A stretch of 64,000 nt of DNA from Aporhodopirellula aestuarii (lineage in GTDB: Bacteria > Planctomycetota > Planctomycetia > Pirellulales > Pirellulaceae): positions 150,085 through 214,084 of the forward strand of contig NZ_JAMQBK010000008.1 of assembly GCF_023701485.1 (NCBI RefSeq), given 5' to 3'. A program made the translations under genes and the position numbers. The notes under the pieces were generated by a model that was given only the letters and a program-made list of their open reading frames with translations, was not told the origin of the DNA and ran no database searches. Shown here in pieces: positions 18,743 to 28,574 of this stretch (position 1 is its first letter; every line of letters begins with the position of its first letter).

Positions 18743-20830
18743 ATGAAACATAAACACGTGAAACACTATCGTGTGTTCCCATTTGTGACGCTGTGCCTCC
18801 TGATGGCTGCGCCGGTTTGGCAATCGACGTGTGTCGAGGCGGCGGATCCCTACGGGAGGCAACAGCACACGAGGCCGACACGGCTGGGCGCGACCGGCCG
18901 ACTCGCCAGCACGCCGATCGATGGCGACGACGAGGATCTGCTCGGCAGTTCGAGCGATGACCTGCTGGGTGGGAACGACTTGCTCGGAGGCGGCGCCGAT
19001 CTTCTCGGCGGTAATGATCTGCGCCGGGGTAATAACCTGCTCGGGGGAGACGACCTGCTCGGGATCGGTGCATTGGGGCCACCACGCAACTCAGGTGGCG
19101 ACGTCGATCCTCTCGCGGGCCTCGGCGCGAAAACGAAAATCAAAGCAGCCGACGGCGGCACTCCCGCCAAGAATGACAACGCCAACGATCCGCACATCGG
19201 TTTGTGGACCGAAGACGTCTATCCATCTGCCGAGTCGTGCCGCGCCTGCCATCCGAAACAGTACGAGGAATGGTCCGTTAGCAGCCATGCGTACGCATCG
19301 GTGTCCCCGATGTTTCACCGTTTTGAACAAGCGATGACGGATCTCACGCAGGGCACGGTTGGCTCTTTCTGCGTGCGTTGCCACTCACCCGTCGCCACCC
19401 AGCTCAAGATCCCGCGAACGGTCAGCATGCTCGACCAACCCGCGGTCGCCCGCGAAGGGGTCACCTGTATTTCTTGTCACCGCATCAACGAACATTATTG
19501 GCGGAGCAACGGCGACCGCCGGATCGAGCCCGGCGACATTCATGCGCCCGTTGGTCGCGGAGGCGACGGACAGGCTCTCTATGCCGCTCTCGCATCTGCC
19601 AAAGAGCACAAACTCAAGACTGATCCGTCGCAAACCGGACCCGGCCAAAAGATTCATAACGGCTCTTACTTCTTTGAACCGCTCACCAATTCAGACGTTT
19701 GTGTTTCCTGTCATCAGGTCGCCGTGCATCCGGGCATTTGGTTGGAAGTTGTTCACGGGCAATACCGGGCAGGACCGGCTGCGAAGCGTGGAGCGACTTG
19801 CCAAGATTGTCATATGGGCGCCGTACCGGGCAAGGATCTCGGTTACGAACATTGCCACGTGGCCGAGCTTTCGGGAAAACGATACGGTGAACCTAAGAAG
19901 CATTCCAATCACACGTTTTGGGGGCCGGGCTACTCGATCGCACACCCAGGGATCTTCCCACACAATCCGAAAGCCAAGAAGTATTCACCCCGTCAATGGT
20001 TGACGTTTGACGACCGCGCGGGATGGGGGACGAAGGAGTTTGAGGACAACGTTCCAGCTGGAATGACATTCCCCGAACCGTGGACCGAAGCGGACGATCG
20101 CATCGATGCGAGAAAAATCATCGATGAGAATCTGGTCAAAGTTCATGCCAAGCGAGGTGTGGCTGCGATGACGCTCGAGGCGGCGGCTCATATCAGCGAT
20201 CCGGTGTTCTACACGACACCGCAAATCGGTTCGCCCCTGAAAATTGGATACCGGGTCGACAACGCGAGTGACGGGCACAACTTGCCAACCGGTTCGCTCG
20301 GTGCGCAGCCCCAATTGTGGCTCAACGCGGCATTGATCGATCCGAGCGGGCGGCGAGTTTGGGAGACCGGTTACCTCGATTCCAACGCCGATCTCGCTGA
20401 CATGAACAGCGTGGACGTTGCACAAGGACGGATCCCGCGCGACAAGGGTTTATTCAACCTGCAAACAAAATTCCTGATCAATAACGTTCGCGGAACTGAC
20501 CGAGAAGTTCCTTTGCCGCTGAACTTCAGCCTCGACCAACTCGTGTTCCTGAGACCAGGCGCCGTTCCCGTCAGCGTTCTCAATCACCCACCTTTGATTC
20601 GCATGGAAGCGCACAGCATCGCTCCGTTGGATCATCGGATCGCCGAATACACCATCCCGGCGTCGGCATTCAGCATGCCGGGCACGTATCGATTGAGCGT
20701 CCGCATGCGCAGCCGTACCGAACCGATGTATCTGATGCGAATGGTCGGAGCGACTCCCGACATGATGCGTCGGATGAACGAAAACATGATCGACATCTGC
20801 CGATCCAGCTTCACATTTGAGGTTCGATAG
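18743..20830 (+). CDS. Five-haem cytochrome c, c554-like, with DLLGG repeat region
   Basis: An exported multihaem cytochrome of 695 residues. I start at the ATG at 18743 because it gives a basic N-terminus and hydrophobic core (HYRVFPFVTLCLLMAAPVW) ending near VEAAD, a good signal peptide; an upstream ATG at 18566 adds 59 unlikely residues. Residues 64-107 are six or seven copies of DLLGG-like repeats. CxxCH haem sites are at about 166 (CRACH), 210 (CVRCH), 242 (CISCH), 320 (CVSCH) and 353 (CQDCH). The SCRACHPKQYEEW start is typical of cytochrome c554-like proteins. The C-terminal 300 residues look like beta-rich domain with no haem site. The next gene starts 2 bp later. Confidence 0.88.
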   Translation: MKHKHVKHYRVFPFVTLCLLMAAPVWQSTCVEAADPYGRQQHTRPTRLGATGRLASTPIDGDDEDLLGSSSDDLLGGNDLLGGGADLLGGNDLRRGNNLLGGDDLLGIGALGPPRNSGGDVDPLAGLGAKTKIKAADGGTPAKNDNANDPHIGLWTEDVYPSAESCRACHPKQYEEWSVSSHAYASVSPMFHRFEQAMTDLTQGTVGSFCVRCHSPVATQLKIPRTVSMLDQPAVAREGVTCISCHRINEHYWRSNGDRRIEPGDIHAPVGRGGDGQALYAALASAKEHKLKTDPSQTGPGQKIHNGSYFFEPLTNSDVCVSCHQVAVHPGIWLEVVHGQYRAGPAAKRGATCQDCHMGAVPGKDLGYEHCHVAELSGKRYGEPKKHSNHTFWGPGYSIAHPGIFPHNPKAKKYSPRQWLTFDDRAGWGTKEFEDNVPAGMTFPEPWTEADDRIDARKIIDENLVKVHAKRGVAAMTLEAAAHISDPVFYTTPQIGSPLKIGYRVDNASDGHNLPTGSLGAQPQLWLNAALIDPSGRRVWETGYLDSNADLADMNSVDVAQGRIPRDKGLFNLQTKFLINNVRGTDREVPLPLNFSLDQLVFLRPGAVPVSVLNHPPLIRMEAHSIAPLDHRIAEYTIPASAFSMPGTYRLSVRMRSRTEPMYLMRMVGATPDMMRRMNENMIDICRSSFTFEVR

Positions 20831-20832
20831 AC

Positions 20833-22965
20833 ATGTTGAACCACATCCAAACCGCTGTTCCCGATCCATCGACGTCACAACTCGCCGAGTCGCGAACAAC
20901 GAAGTCGCGTCGCCGCAATTTACTGCGGATGATGATCGTCGCGGGTCTCGTTGCGGCGCCGAGTCAGTTCGCTTGTGCAGGCGACCTGATTGTTGCGAAC
21001 GACATCGAGATCCAAACGACGCACACGCCATCGGAGTTGGATTGGTTGAGCGTGCCGCTGCCAGTGCAATTACCGCCACGTCCGAATGCCGCGGCTGACT
21101 TGCGGCCGCGTCCGTTGCCAACGATGGATCTGTTTGAGGCCGATCTGACCGACAAGCGAGATCTCTTCGTCAGACAGCCGACGTTGGCGGCTCCGCTTCC
21201 CAGCGAGCCGACGTCTGTCACTCCCGAGGAAGTCTCCGTTACGGTCAACGAACCACTTAGTCGCTTAGAATTTGACTTGCGCGCAACCGACACCATGTCC
21301 GCCCCCGACTGGTTGTCACTGCCGCTGCCGACATCGAGCGGCGTTCGATCGTCTGCGTTAGCGTCGTCACGACCACAGCGATTGCCGACGTTTGATGGCG
21401 TGGAGGGAGATCCGTTTCCGGAAGATTTTGACATTGATTGTCATTTGTCGAGCCATTCGGCGTTGATCGACTGGGGGGCGAGCGAAACGAACTCGACGCC
21501 GCCTCAACGCTTGCCGATGGTCGATGGTTGCGCCACATCGGAAGAGTCGTCGGATGACTTCATTGCCGCTGCCGGGATGAACCCGATCGTAAACCAATTC
21601 GATCATTCCTATTCTGACTTTTCGGCGACGCCGTTGCCGGCGGGTTCGCAGTACAATAACCCGCACGCCGCGCAGTGGATCTACGATTCCAAACGCGCGG
21701 TGCCGACACAATCACCATGGATCGAATGGGGACGACCGTTTTACGGTGACGGGATGACGCCCCGAGGGATTGATTGGTTCGGCCCCTACAACATGGTTCG
21801 GCCGCAGTTCTACCTCTACGGCGACTATCGCTCCGGGATTGCGGCGGGACGCAACGCCGCCGGACGTACTGACAATTGGTCGTCGCGTTTGAATCTCGAT
21901 ATGGATTTGAAGGTCACCGACACCGAACGCTTCCACGGTTTCATCGGGCCGCTCGATCGAGCCGGCAAATTTTCTGGGGTGCAGCTCAATGATGGTGAGC
22001 TCGACTATCAAAGTATCATTAACCCGAATTTCGTCACTGCGTTCTTCGAGGGCGATTTGGGGGCGATTTGGGGCGGCTTCTACGATCGGACATCTCCGAT
22101 GGAGCTGCCGTTCACCGTCGGATTGGTTCCGCTGCTATTTCAAAACGGGATCTGGATGGAAGATGCCGTTACCGGTGCGGCATTCTCCTTGCCGGCCCGA
22201 CACAGTCGATTGTTGAATTGGGCGAACTTCGATGTGACGTTCTTTGCCGCCGTCGACCAAATCAATAGCGCCGCGTTCGGAACCGACAATCATGCCGCGC
22301 AGGCGTTCGGCAACGCCTGGTTCATTGAGGCCTACGACGGCTACATCGAGACCGGGTATGCGTTTGTGCGAGATCGCAACAACCCCGCAAAAAGCTACCA
22401 CAACATGACAGCGAGTTTCACGCGGCGATACTTCGACCGCGTCAGCAACTCGGTCCGCGTGATCGTCAACTCGGGACAGGATCTCGCGAAAGACGATCGG
22501 ACTGCCGACGGCGGACTGCTGTTGGTGGAGAACAGTTTGATCACCGCTTCGCCGCTGACGGTGGTGCCTTATGCGAACTTCTTCTACGGATGGGGACGGC
22601 CCCAATCAGTTGCCCGAGCAGCCAACAGTGGCGGGATCCTGCGGAACACCGGCATCAACTTTGATACCGACGGGTTGAACGGACTCGCGACGCTCGATCC
22701 GACCGGGGCGGATACCGCGGGCGGGTCGATCGGTGTCGATCTGATCGGCAACCGTCTCGATCGACAATTGCTGCTTGAGGCGTCGTACCTGACCGAACAT
22801 GGTGATTCCAACGCTGGCGTCGATGGCGATCAGTTTGGTCTCGGGGCCCGGTATCAATTCCCGATTTCCAATGCGACGTTGCTGCGGTTCGACGTCATGC
22901 ACGGTTGGCGGGGCGACCTTCCGGACGTCTACGGCACCCGAATGGAATACCGTTGGAAATTCTGA
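20833..22965 (+). CDS. Outer-membrane beta-barrel protein with N-terminal PLP-repeat extension
   Basis: A 710-residue probable outer-membrane barrel. A signal-like segment is at about 27-50 (RRNLLRMMIVAGLVAAPSQF). Residues 65-240 are Pro-rich and repeat a motif like DWLSVPLP...PLPTMD, seen again as DWLSLPLP...RLPTFDG and IDWG...QRLPMVDG. From about 290 to the end, alternating aromatic strands (FYLYGDYRSGI, RLNLDMDLKVTD, GYIETGYAFVRD, TRMEYRWKF) and a terminal Phe suggest a barrel. The family name is unknown to me. The 2-bp gap after the cytochrome gene implies cotranscription, so the two may work together in the outer membrane. Confidence 0.75.
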   Translation: MLNHIQTAVPDPSTSQLAESRTTKSRRRNLLRMMIVAGLVAAPSQFACAGDLIVANDIEIQTTHTPSELDWLSVPLPVQLPPRPNAAADLRPRPLPTMDLFEADLTDKRDLFVRQPTLAAPLPSEPTSVTPEEVSVTVNEPLSRLEFDLRATDTMSAPDWLSLPLPTSSGVRSSALASSRPQRLPTFDGVEGDPFPEDFDIDCHLSSHSALIDWGASETNSTPPQRLPMVDGCATSEESSDDFIAAAGMNPIVNQFDHSYSDFSATPLPAGSQYNNPHAAQWIYDSKRAVPTQSPWIEWGRPFYGDGMTPRGIDWFGPYNMVRPQFYLYGDYRSGIAAGRNAAGRTDNWSSRLNLDMDLKVTDTERFHGFIGPLDRAGKFSGVQLNDGELDYQSIINPNFVTAFFEGDLGAIWGGFYDRTSPMELPFTVGLVPLLFQNGIWMEDAVTGAAFSLPARHSRLLNWANFDVTFFAAVDQINSAAFGTDNHAAQAFGNAWFIEAYDGYIETGYAFVRDRNNPAKSYHNMTASFTRRYFDRVSNSVRVIVNSGQDLAKDDRTADGGLLLVENSLITASPLTVVPYANFFYGWGRPQSVARAANSGGILRNTGINFDTDGLNGLATLDPTGADTAGGSIGVDLIGNRLDRQLLLEASYLTEHGDSNAGVDGDQFGLGARYQFPISNATLLRFDVMHGWRGDLPDVYGTRMEYRWKF

Positions 22966-23181
22966 GCCAGCGACGGACGGGAAGCTAACCGGGAAGGTTT
23001 GGGCTGCGTTGGTGGTTTGGGGCGTCCTGGCGTTTTAGGACCGCTCTCGATCAAGGATTTGTGGTGTTTTGGGCGTCTGGGAGGCGGAATTCGGCCCGAC
23101 TTCACTTCCGCCGGAACGCGGGAATTCGTTAGTTTTGCGACCAGCCGATCTCTTTTTTTTCCCGTCCAGGACGCATTTGCT

Positions 23182-24555
23182 ATGCACGAACGAACCACGC
23201 GGGCGATCGCTCGATGGCTGTTCGTTGGCTGCTGCGCGTTGCCCACCGTCCTGACGATGTTCGCAATTCTCGTCACTTGGACGCCTTGGTACCACAACCG
23301 GGCCCGCCACGCGTTGGAGAACCACGTCGAGCTTTTGACGGGATTACACGTTCAAATCGGCGATTTTGAGCGGGCCGATCCATCCACTTGGCGGTTGTCC
23401 GACGTCCGACTCGCCGACCCCGAGACGCTCCGTACGGTCGCAAAAATTCGCACGGTGTGTTGGATCGCGGAGAGCGAAAACACAGTCATTCGGCTCAGCC
23501 AGCCCGAGATCAGGGTCGAGATGCTCGACCATGTCGCCTCCCTCGTGCACGACCGATTCCTGTGTCGACCGGACCTGACCAGTGTCCCGGTCCGCATCGC
23601 CGCCGATGATGTGACTTTGCGAGGCCAGTCGACCGCCCAAACGCTGCAGGACTTTGACACCTATCTTGAAACCCGTGACAACGTGGTGTGGGCGACCGTC
23701 CGCTGTATACCCGCCGGGCAGCGTCCCGATAGCGAAGGTGTGATGGTCGAGGTCACACGTGATCGCTCGGCGTCGCCGCCCGTGACCGCGTGGTCTTTGC
23801 AGACCGGCGAGCTGCGGATGCCTCTCGATGTGATTGCGGATTACTTTCCGTTCTTGGGCCGACTTGGCTCTGACGCTACTTTTGACGGGACGATGTCAGC
23901 CTCACGGCAAGATGGTGTTGTTGCCGAACCATGGGCGTTTTCGCTCGCCGGCCGTTTTCGAAACATTGATCTCGGTCAACTCACACAAGACTTACCCCAC
24001 CGGGTTACCGGTCGCGGCGATGTGTCGATCGACCGCTGCCAGCTCGATCGAGACGGCTCCGTCAATGTCGCGGGACAACTCATGGCGGGTGAAGGTTGGA
24101 TGTCAGCGTCAATCCTGCCACGCTTGGCCGAGGACTTGGGATGCGAGCTGACGGTACCGATCGAAGACGATTTCGGCTTCGATGCACTCGCCCTTCGGTT
24201 CGATCTCTATGCCGCTCAATTGCGTGTCGAAGGCGCCTGCCGCAGTATTTCAGGGCGTGAATGGTTGCCGTCTGATGTCGTCGTTTCAGCAGGTGGGCGC
24301 CCCATTGTTTTATCCAAAGGCAGATGGTTACCCGCGACGCATCTGCTTCGGCTAGTCGCTCCGCCGCATAGCGTATCGGTTCCGATCTCGGGACAAACAA
24401 CCGGTTTGCTGTGGCTCCTCCGACCGCCGCGACACGCCATGCCGGGGTCGGTGCAACCGCAGTCGCCCGTTGATGTCGGCGCGGAACCCGCAGCACGAAT
24501 CGGCAGGCTGCAACCATGGCGTGAACAGAGTGAGCCGATCTCGCAGCCACGTTAG
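23182..24555 (+). CDS. Membrane-anchored protein, AsmA-like by appearance
   Basis: A 457-residue protein with one N-terminal helix (about 12-34, ARWLFVGCCALPTVLTMFAI) and a large presumed periplasmic part. I start at the ATG at 23182 because translation then begins just before the helix; an in-frame extension to 22999 looks non-coding. The segment LLTGLHVQIGDFERADPSTW followed by LSDVRLADPETL resembles the start of AsmA/TamB-like proteins, and the GDVSIDRCQLDRDGSVNVAGQL-like stretch fits the repeated beta-layer. This is inference only. The C-terminal tail is Pro/Gln-rich. It follows the barrel gene after 216 bp on the same strand. Confidence 0.65.
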   Translation: MHERTTRAIARWLFVGCCALPTVLTMFAILVTWTPWYHNRARHALENHVELLTGLHVQIGDFERADPSTWRLSDVRLADPETLRTVAKIRTVCWIAESENTVIRLSQPEIRVEMLDHVASLVHDRFLCRPDLTSVPVRIAADDVTLRGQSTAQTLQDFDTYLETRDNVVWATVRCIPAGQRPDSEGVMVEVTRDRSASPPVTAWSLQTGELRMPLDVIADYFPFLGRLGSDATFDGTMSASRQDGVVAEPWAFSLAGRFRNIDLGQLTQDLPHRVTGRGDVSIDRCQLDRDGSVNVAGQLMAGEGWMSASILPRLAEDLGCELTVPIEDDFGFDALALRFDLYAAQLRVEGACRSISGREWLPSDVVVSAGGRPIVLSKGRWLPATHLLRLVAPPHSVSVPISGQTTGLLWLLRPPRHAMPGSVQPQSPVDVGAEPAARIGRLQPWREQSEPISQPR

Positions 24556-24670
24556 AAATGCGTTGAACGAATTGCGGTGATCTCAACGGAGCGGTGTACG
24601 TCCCGCGACCGCGTTAGGTGTGAGTCGAGCGATATGTTCTTTCAAAGTCGGGTGCAATCGACGATGTCGA

Positions 24671-26065
24671 TCACGCGAACTCGATTTTGTTTTCCTTTTC
24701 GGAAGTTTCGTCGTCCATCTCGAGGCGTAGTGTTCCCACCAGGATGTTGAAGTGTTGGTCATGTCGCCGGCTTGTTTTCAAGGTCCAGCGACGAGACGTG
24801 TTGGGTTCGTCGTCGGCGAGTCGAACTTCGACGGTATGAGTCAGCCATCCACGGACGAGTCGTGGTGGTGTCTTGTCACACAACACGACGGCTTGGCGTC
24901 CGCCACCGCCAGGGATCGGCATCCACGAAAGTGGCGACCAGGACGATGCGGGGACGAGCGACCATTTGGAGTCGTCGCATGTTAGTCGCAAGCAGCTTTT
25001 AGCGGGGAATGGGCCGATGGAATCTTGTGGGAATACGATCAGTCCGTTCGCGCCGGGCAGGGCATAGGAACGCCACAATCGAGCGAGTACCGGATCGAGC
25101 AACATCGTGCGGTAAAATTTCACCCGTCGCGCCGTCCACCGGAAGATGATCAAAGCAATCAGGAGGGCGAACAGATTAATCGCGGTCGCCAGCGTTGGGC
25201 TAAACGCGTAGATCGCCATCAAGCCCGCGCAGATCGCTTTATTGCAGACTTCAAAGATGGCGTCGACGGTCGGAAATGGGGTCAACCATACTAAAAACTC
25301 GAAGAAGAACTTGACGCTGTTGATGACCAACACGTTGATCGCCATCGCAATCATCAGCAGCGTTTCGGCGGTGAAGCTGAGGATGCCGGCTTGAAAAACA
25401 ACTTGTCCGCCCACAAGTGCTGTGGGCGAGTCGTCGTTCATGATCGACTCGATGCCGTCCATGCCGCTGGTGTCGCCCGCGTAGTTGGCGGAGAGTTTGA
25501 TGGCGAGCAAGATGATCACGACCGCGTACGCTTCGACTCGATCCATCGCTTGAGCAAACGGTTTGCTGACTTTGGATAATCGCGGCAAGCTGGTTAGCAG
25601 TGCCAGCAACGCAAAAATCACGAAGAGGGGAACGCTGTGCAGCGGTCCGGTTGGGCCGAGGAGTCCGTTCTCGGTGATCGACGCCGGGCCCCAAAGAGCA
25701 AGCCCTGACAGACAGGCCACGCCGAAGAACGGCGACAGCGCTAGCGGCGCGAGCGGGCCTAACCAATCGGCGAGATTGAGATGGTCGGCCCACGCGGTTG
25801 CGGCCGCGATGTCGCTGGGTTTGAAATCGCTCTGCAAGGCGGCAGGGATGTCTTCGTCGGTAATCGCTTGACTTGGCTGGCTCGCCTCATCATCGGCAAG
25901 TGCGGTGAGAGTGAGTCGAGGCAGATCCGCAATCAAACCCGATGGTTGATGCGCCGTCACCTGTGTCCCGTTAGCGTCACCGACAATGATGCCGTTGACA
26001 AAAAGGTTGTCCACGGCGACGAACGAGATCGCAGCAATCACGAACAAAGTCAATTTACCGTTCAT
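24671..26065 (-). CDS. Polytopic membrane protein of unknown function
   Basis: About 464 residues, starting at ATG 26065 (an in-frame GTG at 26077 adds four residues). An N-terminal helix (KLTLFVIAAISFVAVDNLFV) is followed by about 70 hydrophilic residues, then around six helices between 95 and 310 (including LAPLALSPFFGVACLSGLAL, SVPLFVIFALLALLTSL and AINLFALLIALIIFRW). The last 150 residues are soluble and end in an acidic tail. I do not recognise a family. It is convergent with the preceding gene and divergent from shikimate kinase, so it is probably transcribed alone. Confidence 0.75.
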   Translation of the reverse strand: MNGKLTLFVIAAISFVAVDNLFVNGIIVGDANGTQVTAHQPSGLIADLPRLTLTALADDEASQPSQAITDEDIPAALQSDFKPSDIAAATAWADHLNLADWLGPLAPLALSPFFGVACLSGLALWGPASITENGLLGPTGPLHSVPLFVIFALLALLTSLPRLSKVSKPFAQAMDRVEAYAVVIILLAIKLSANYAGDTSGMDGIESIMNDDSPTALVGGQVVFQAGILSFTAETLLMIAMAINVLVINSVKFFFEFLVWLTPFPTVDAIFEVCNKAICAGLMAIYAFSPTLATAINLFALLIALIIFRWTARRVKFYRTMLLDPVLARLWRSYALPGANGLIVFPQDSIGPFPAKSCLRLTCDDSKWSLVPASSWSPLSWMPIPGGGGRQAVVLCDKTPPRLVRGWLTHTVEVRLADDEPNTSRRWTLKTSRRHDQHFNILVGTLRLEMDDETSEKENKIEFA

Positions 26066-26107
26066 CTGCTGACGCACCCTTGTTGTCGATCGTAATCCGA
26101 TGGCCTA

Positions 26108-26650
26108 ATGTTTCGACCTATGAAACGACCACATCTCTATTTGACCGGGTATCGAGGGTGCGGCAAGAGTACTGTCGCGAAACTTTTGTCTGATAATCTC
26201 GCGTTGCCGTTCTTTGACCTGGATATCGGGATCGAAGAAGCTGCCGGGACGACGATCGCGGAGATTTTTGCGTCCGAGGGCGAAGCGGGATTTCGTGATC
26301 GAGAAACGAAGTGTTTGCAAGAAATTGCGGAGTTGCCGCAACGGGTCGTGGCGCTGGGCGGCGGTGCGATCCTGCGTCCGGAAAATCGCCAGTTGATCAG
26401 CACGAGCGGCTGGTGCGTGTGGCTGGACGCCGCTCCCGCGGTCATTGCCGACCGACTCACCGGTGATGCGACGACTCGCGAGCGACGCCCTTCGTTGACC
26501 GGAAAACCCGTCGCCGAGGAGATTGTTGAAGTGATGACTCGCCGTGAGCCGCTCTATCGGGAAGTCGCCGATCTGCGGATCGACACGTCAGAGACGCCGA
26601 TCGAAGAAATTGTTAGTGAGATCGTGGCGGCGTTTGCCGCTGTGAAGTGA
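26108..26650 (+). CDS. aroK: Shikimate kinase
   Basis: Phosphorylates shikimate with ATP in the common aromatic amino acid pathway. The 180-residue product has the usual size, a P-loop GYRGCGKST at about 14-22, the DLD...E motif (FFDLDIGIEEAAG), the shikimate-binding GEAGFRDRE and the conserved ALGGGAIL. ATG at 26108 is used; ATG at 26123 is possible. It stands alone between a divergent membrane-protein gene and the convergent fabH. Confidence 0.94.
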   Translation: MFRPMKRPHLYLTGYRGCGKSTVAKLLSDNLALPFFDLDIGIEEAAGTTIAEIFASEGEAGFRDRETKCLQEIAELPQRVVALGGGAILRPENRQLISTSGWCVWLDAAPAVIADRLTGDATTRERRPSLTGKPVAEEIVEVMTRREPLYREVADLRIDTSETPIEEIVSEIVAAFAAVK

Positions 26651-26709
26651 TTCTCAGCTGATTGATTGGGTGGCCCTGTTTTGCCGCTTTCAATCCAAAT
26701 GCGTCGGGC

Positions 26710-27897
26710 TTACCACCGCAGGATCAACGTGCCCCAGGCTAAGCCGGCGCCAAAACCGCTCATCAATACCAGGTCACCGCGTTTCAAACGTCCCGCCTGG
26801 ACGGCTTCGTCAAGAGCCAACGGGATGCTGGCAGCGGACGTGTTGCCGAATCGATCGAGGTTGACGAAGACTTTGGACGGATCGACTCCCAGGTCAGAGA
26901 CCGCGGAGTCGATGATCCGTTGGTTGGCTTGATGCAAAATCAGCAGCGAGAGATCGTCTGGGGAGAGTCCCGCATGGGCCATCACGTCTTTGGCGCTCTC
27001 GTCGACAACTCGGACTGCCCATTTGAAAACGCCGCGGCCGTCCATCTTCATGTAGTGTTCGCCGGCCTCGAAACGTTCCGGCGTCAGCGGCTGACGAGAA
27101 CCCCCGGCGTTGATGCACAGCATGTCGCCAAAGCAACCTTCGCTGCCGAGTTGGTAGGCGATGATGCCGTCCGTCAACGGGGCGTTGTCGTCCGCTGCCT
27201 GGGGCGTTGTTTCCTCGGGCACATCGGACGCAGGATGCGAGGGAGTCACGAGAGCTGCCGCGGCGGCATCTCCAAACAGCGGGAATATTTTTTTGTCTTC
27301 CGGATCAATCGTCCGGCTCATCAAGTCGGCACCAATCACCAAGGCGTTCTCGGCGTTGCCGGTTGCGACGAATTGCGCCGCGGTCACGAGTGCGTACGTG
27401 AATCCCGAGCAAGCGGCCGAGAGGTCAATCGCGGGGGCTGATGCTCCCAGACGACTTTGCACTTGGCAGGCGGTCGAGGGCGTTGGAGTGTCCGGGGTGA
27501 TCGTCGCCACCACGATCAGGTCGATGTCTTCGACTTTCACGCCCGCATTTTCCAAACAGCGTCGTGCAGCTTCGTAGCACATGTCGCTGGTGGCCTGGTC
27601 GGGGGCTGCGTGCCTTCGCTCCCGAATCCCCGTGCGACGGATGATCCAGTCGCTATCGCACCCGAGTGCCGCGAGGTCTTCGTTGGTGACGCAATTTTCA
27701 GGTACGTAGGAACCCGTGCCTGCGATGCGAATCCCGCCGATCTGTCCCAGCCGTCCGCGAGCGGTAACGGTCCCCCGTGCATGCACGGCGCCAGTGGTGC
27801 CGCTGCTGTCACCTCCGGCGGGTGACCCGCCCGAAGTTTGATTTTTGGCGGAAGGAACGGATGTGCGGGGCGGTTCGTTAGCCGGTTCGGTGTGCAA
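26710..27897 (-). CDS. fabH: Beta-ketoacyl-ACP synthase III
   Basis: Condenses acetyl-CoA with malonyl-ACP to start fatty acid synthesis. The catalytic triad is visible: Cys163 in SAACSGFTYAL, His322 in LLILHQANQRI and Asn352 in RFGNTSAASIPLAL. The enzyme core begins near residue 54 (IGGIRIAGTGSYVPE). The first 50 residues are Ser/Gly/Thr-rich and unlike the family, so the true start may be a later GTG, although no ATG occurs between. A 25-residue acidic insert lies at about 220-244. A desaturase gene follows 0.7 kb away on the other strand. Confidence 0.93.
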   Translation of the reverse strand: MHTEPANEPPRTSVPSAKNQTSGGSPAGGDSSGTTGAVHARGTVTARGRLGQIGGIRIAGTGSYVPENCVTNEDLAALGCDSDWIIRRTGIRERRHAAPDQATSDMCYEAARRCLENAGVKVEDIDLIVVATITPDTPTPSTACQVQSRLGASAPAIDLSAACSGFTYALVTAAQFVATGNAENALVIGADLMSRTIDPEDKKIFPLFGDAAAAALVTPSHPASDVPEETTPQAADDNAPLTDGIIAYQLGSEGCFGDMLCINAGGSRQPLTPERFEAGEHYMKMDGRGVFKWAVRVVDESAKDVMAHAGLSPDDLSLLILHQANQRIIDSAVSDLGVDPSKVFVNLDRFGNTSAASIPLALDEAVQAGRLKRGDLVLMSGFGAGLAWGTLILRW

Positions 27898-28163
27898 CCA
27901 ACTTTCCTCGATTTCAGGGATTCAAAGTCGCAAAAAGGTTTGCGAGGGCGTCGATGCCGAATATACATAAACGATTGCAATCACGACATATCTAGCGATT
28001 TAGGAAGACGGCAAAGAGACGTCTTTTCAAATGAGGAGAATTGTCGTAAGTTTCCGCCTTCTCGAAGACGATACCTGTTTTCGCAGGCGAACCTGAATGG
28101 CATTTTTGTGCTCTCTCGGGTTTGCGACCGCGAAACGTTCGGTTACGTTTTCGTGATCTTCAA

Positions 28164-28237
28164 GGCGATGTAGCTCAGTCGGTTAGAGCGGAGTCTTCAT
28201 AAGGCTTAGGTCAGCGGTTCGAGTCCGCTCATCGCTA
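28164..28237 (+). tRNA. tRNA-Met (anticodon CAU)
   Basis: A full cloverleaf folds: acceptor GGCGATG with CATCGCT (one G-U pair), D stem GCTC/GAGC, anticodon stem GAGTC/GGCTT with loop TTCATAA (anticodon CAT), and T arm AGCGG-TTCGAGT-CCGCT. CCA is not encoded. The sequence looks like an elongator tRNA-Met; a tRNA-Ile with lysidine-modified CAU is the alternative. Confidence 0.9.
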
Positions 28238-28574
28238 CTTTTGGCGTCGCGTCGAGCGAAAATAGCACGCGTCTTCTTTAAAAACGCCGCTGTATCGGAC
28301 CGCCTCACGGCGGCGATATTCTCTCTGTCGGCTTTCTCGGCCGATTTGCCATCTAATTGATGGTGCGACATCAGCCCGTATCTCGCAATAACGGCGTCTT
28401 GACTTCCTTAGGGACTAGTGATCATGCGCTCAGCTTGACGCATTTCCATGTTTTTTGGTGGATTGTTTTTGTTAATCGTGATTTTGCGAGACTGCCAAAC
28501 CGGAGGTAGATTTGGGCGCGAAGATCGATTGAATTTTTCTTCCGTTTGATGCCGGCTGCCGCGGAATCGATTGA
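28238..28574. other. Spacer between tRNA-Met and desaturase gene
   Basis: No gene seen. A weak hairpin (TCGGCTTTCTCGGCCGA, about 28328-28344) and A/T-richer sequence before the desaturase start are the only features. Confidence 0.4.
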
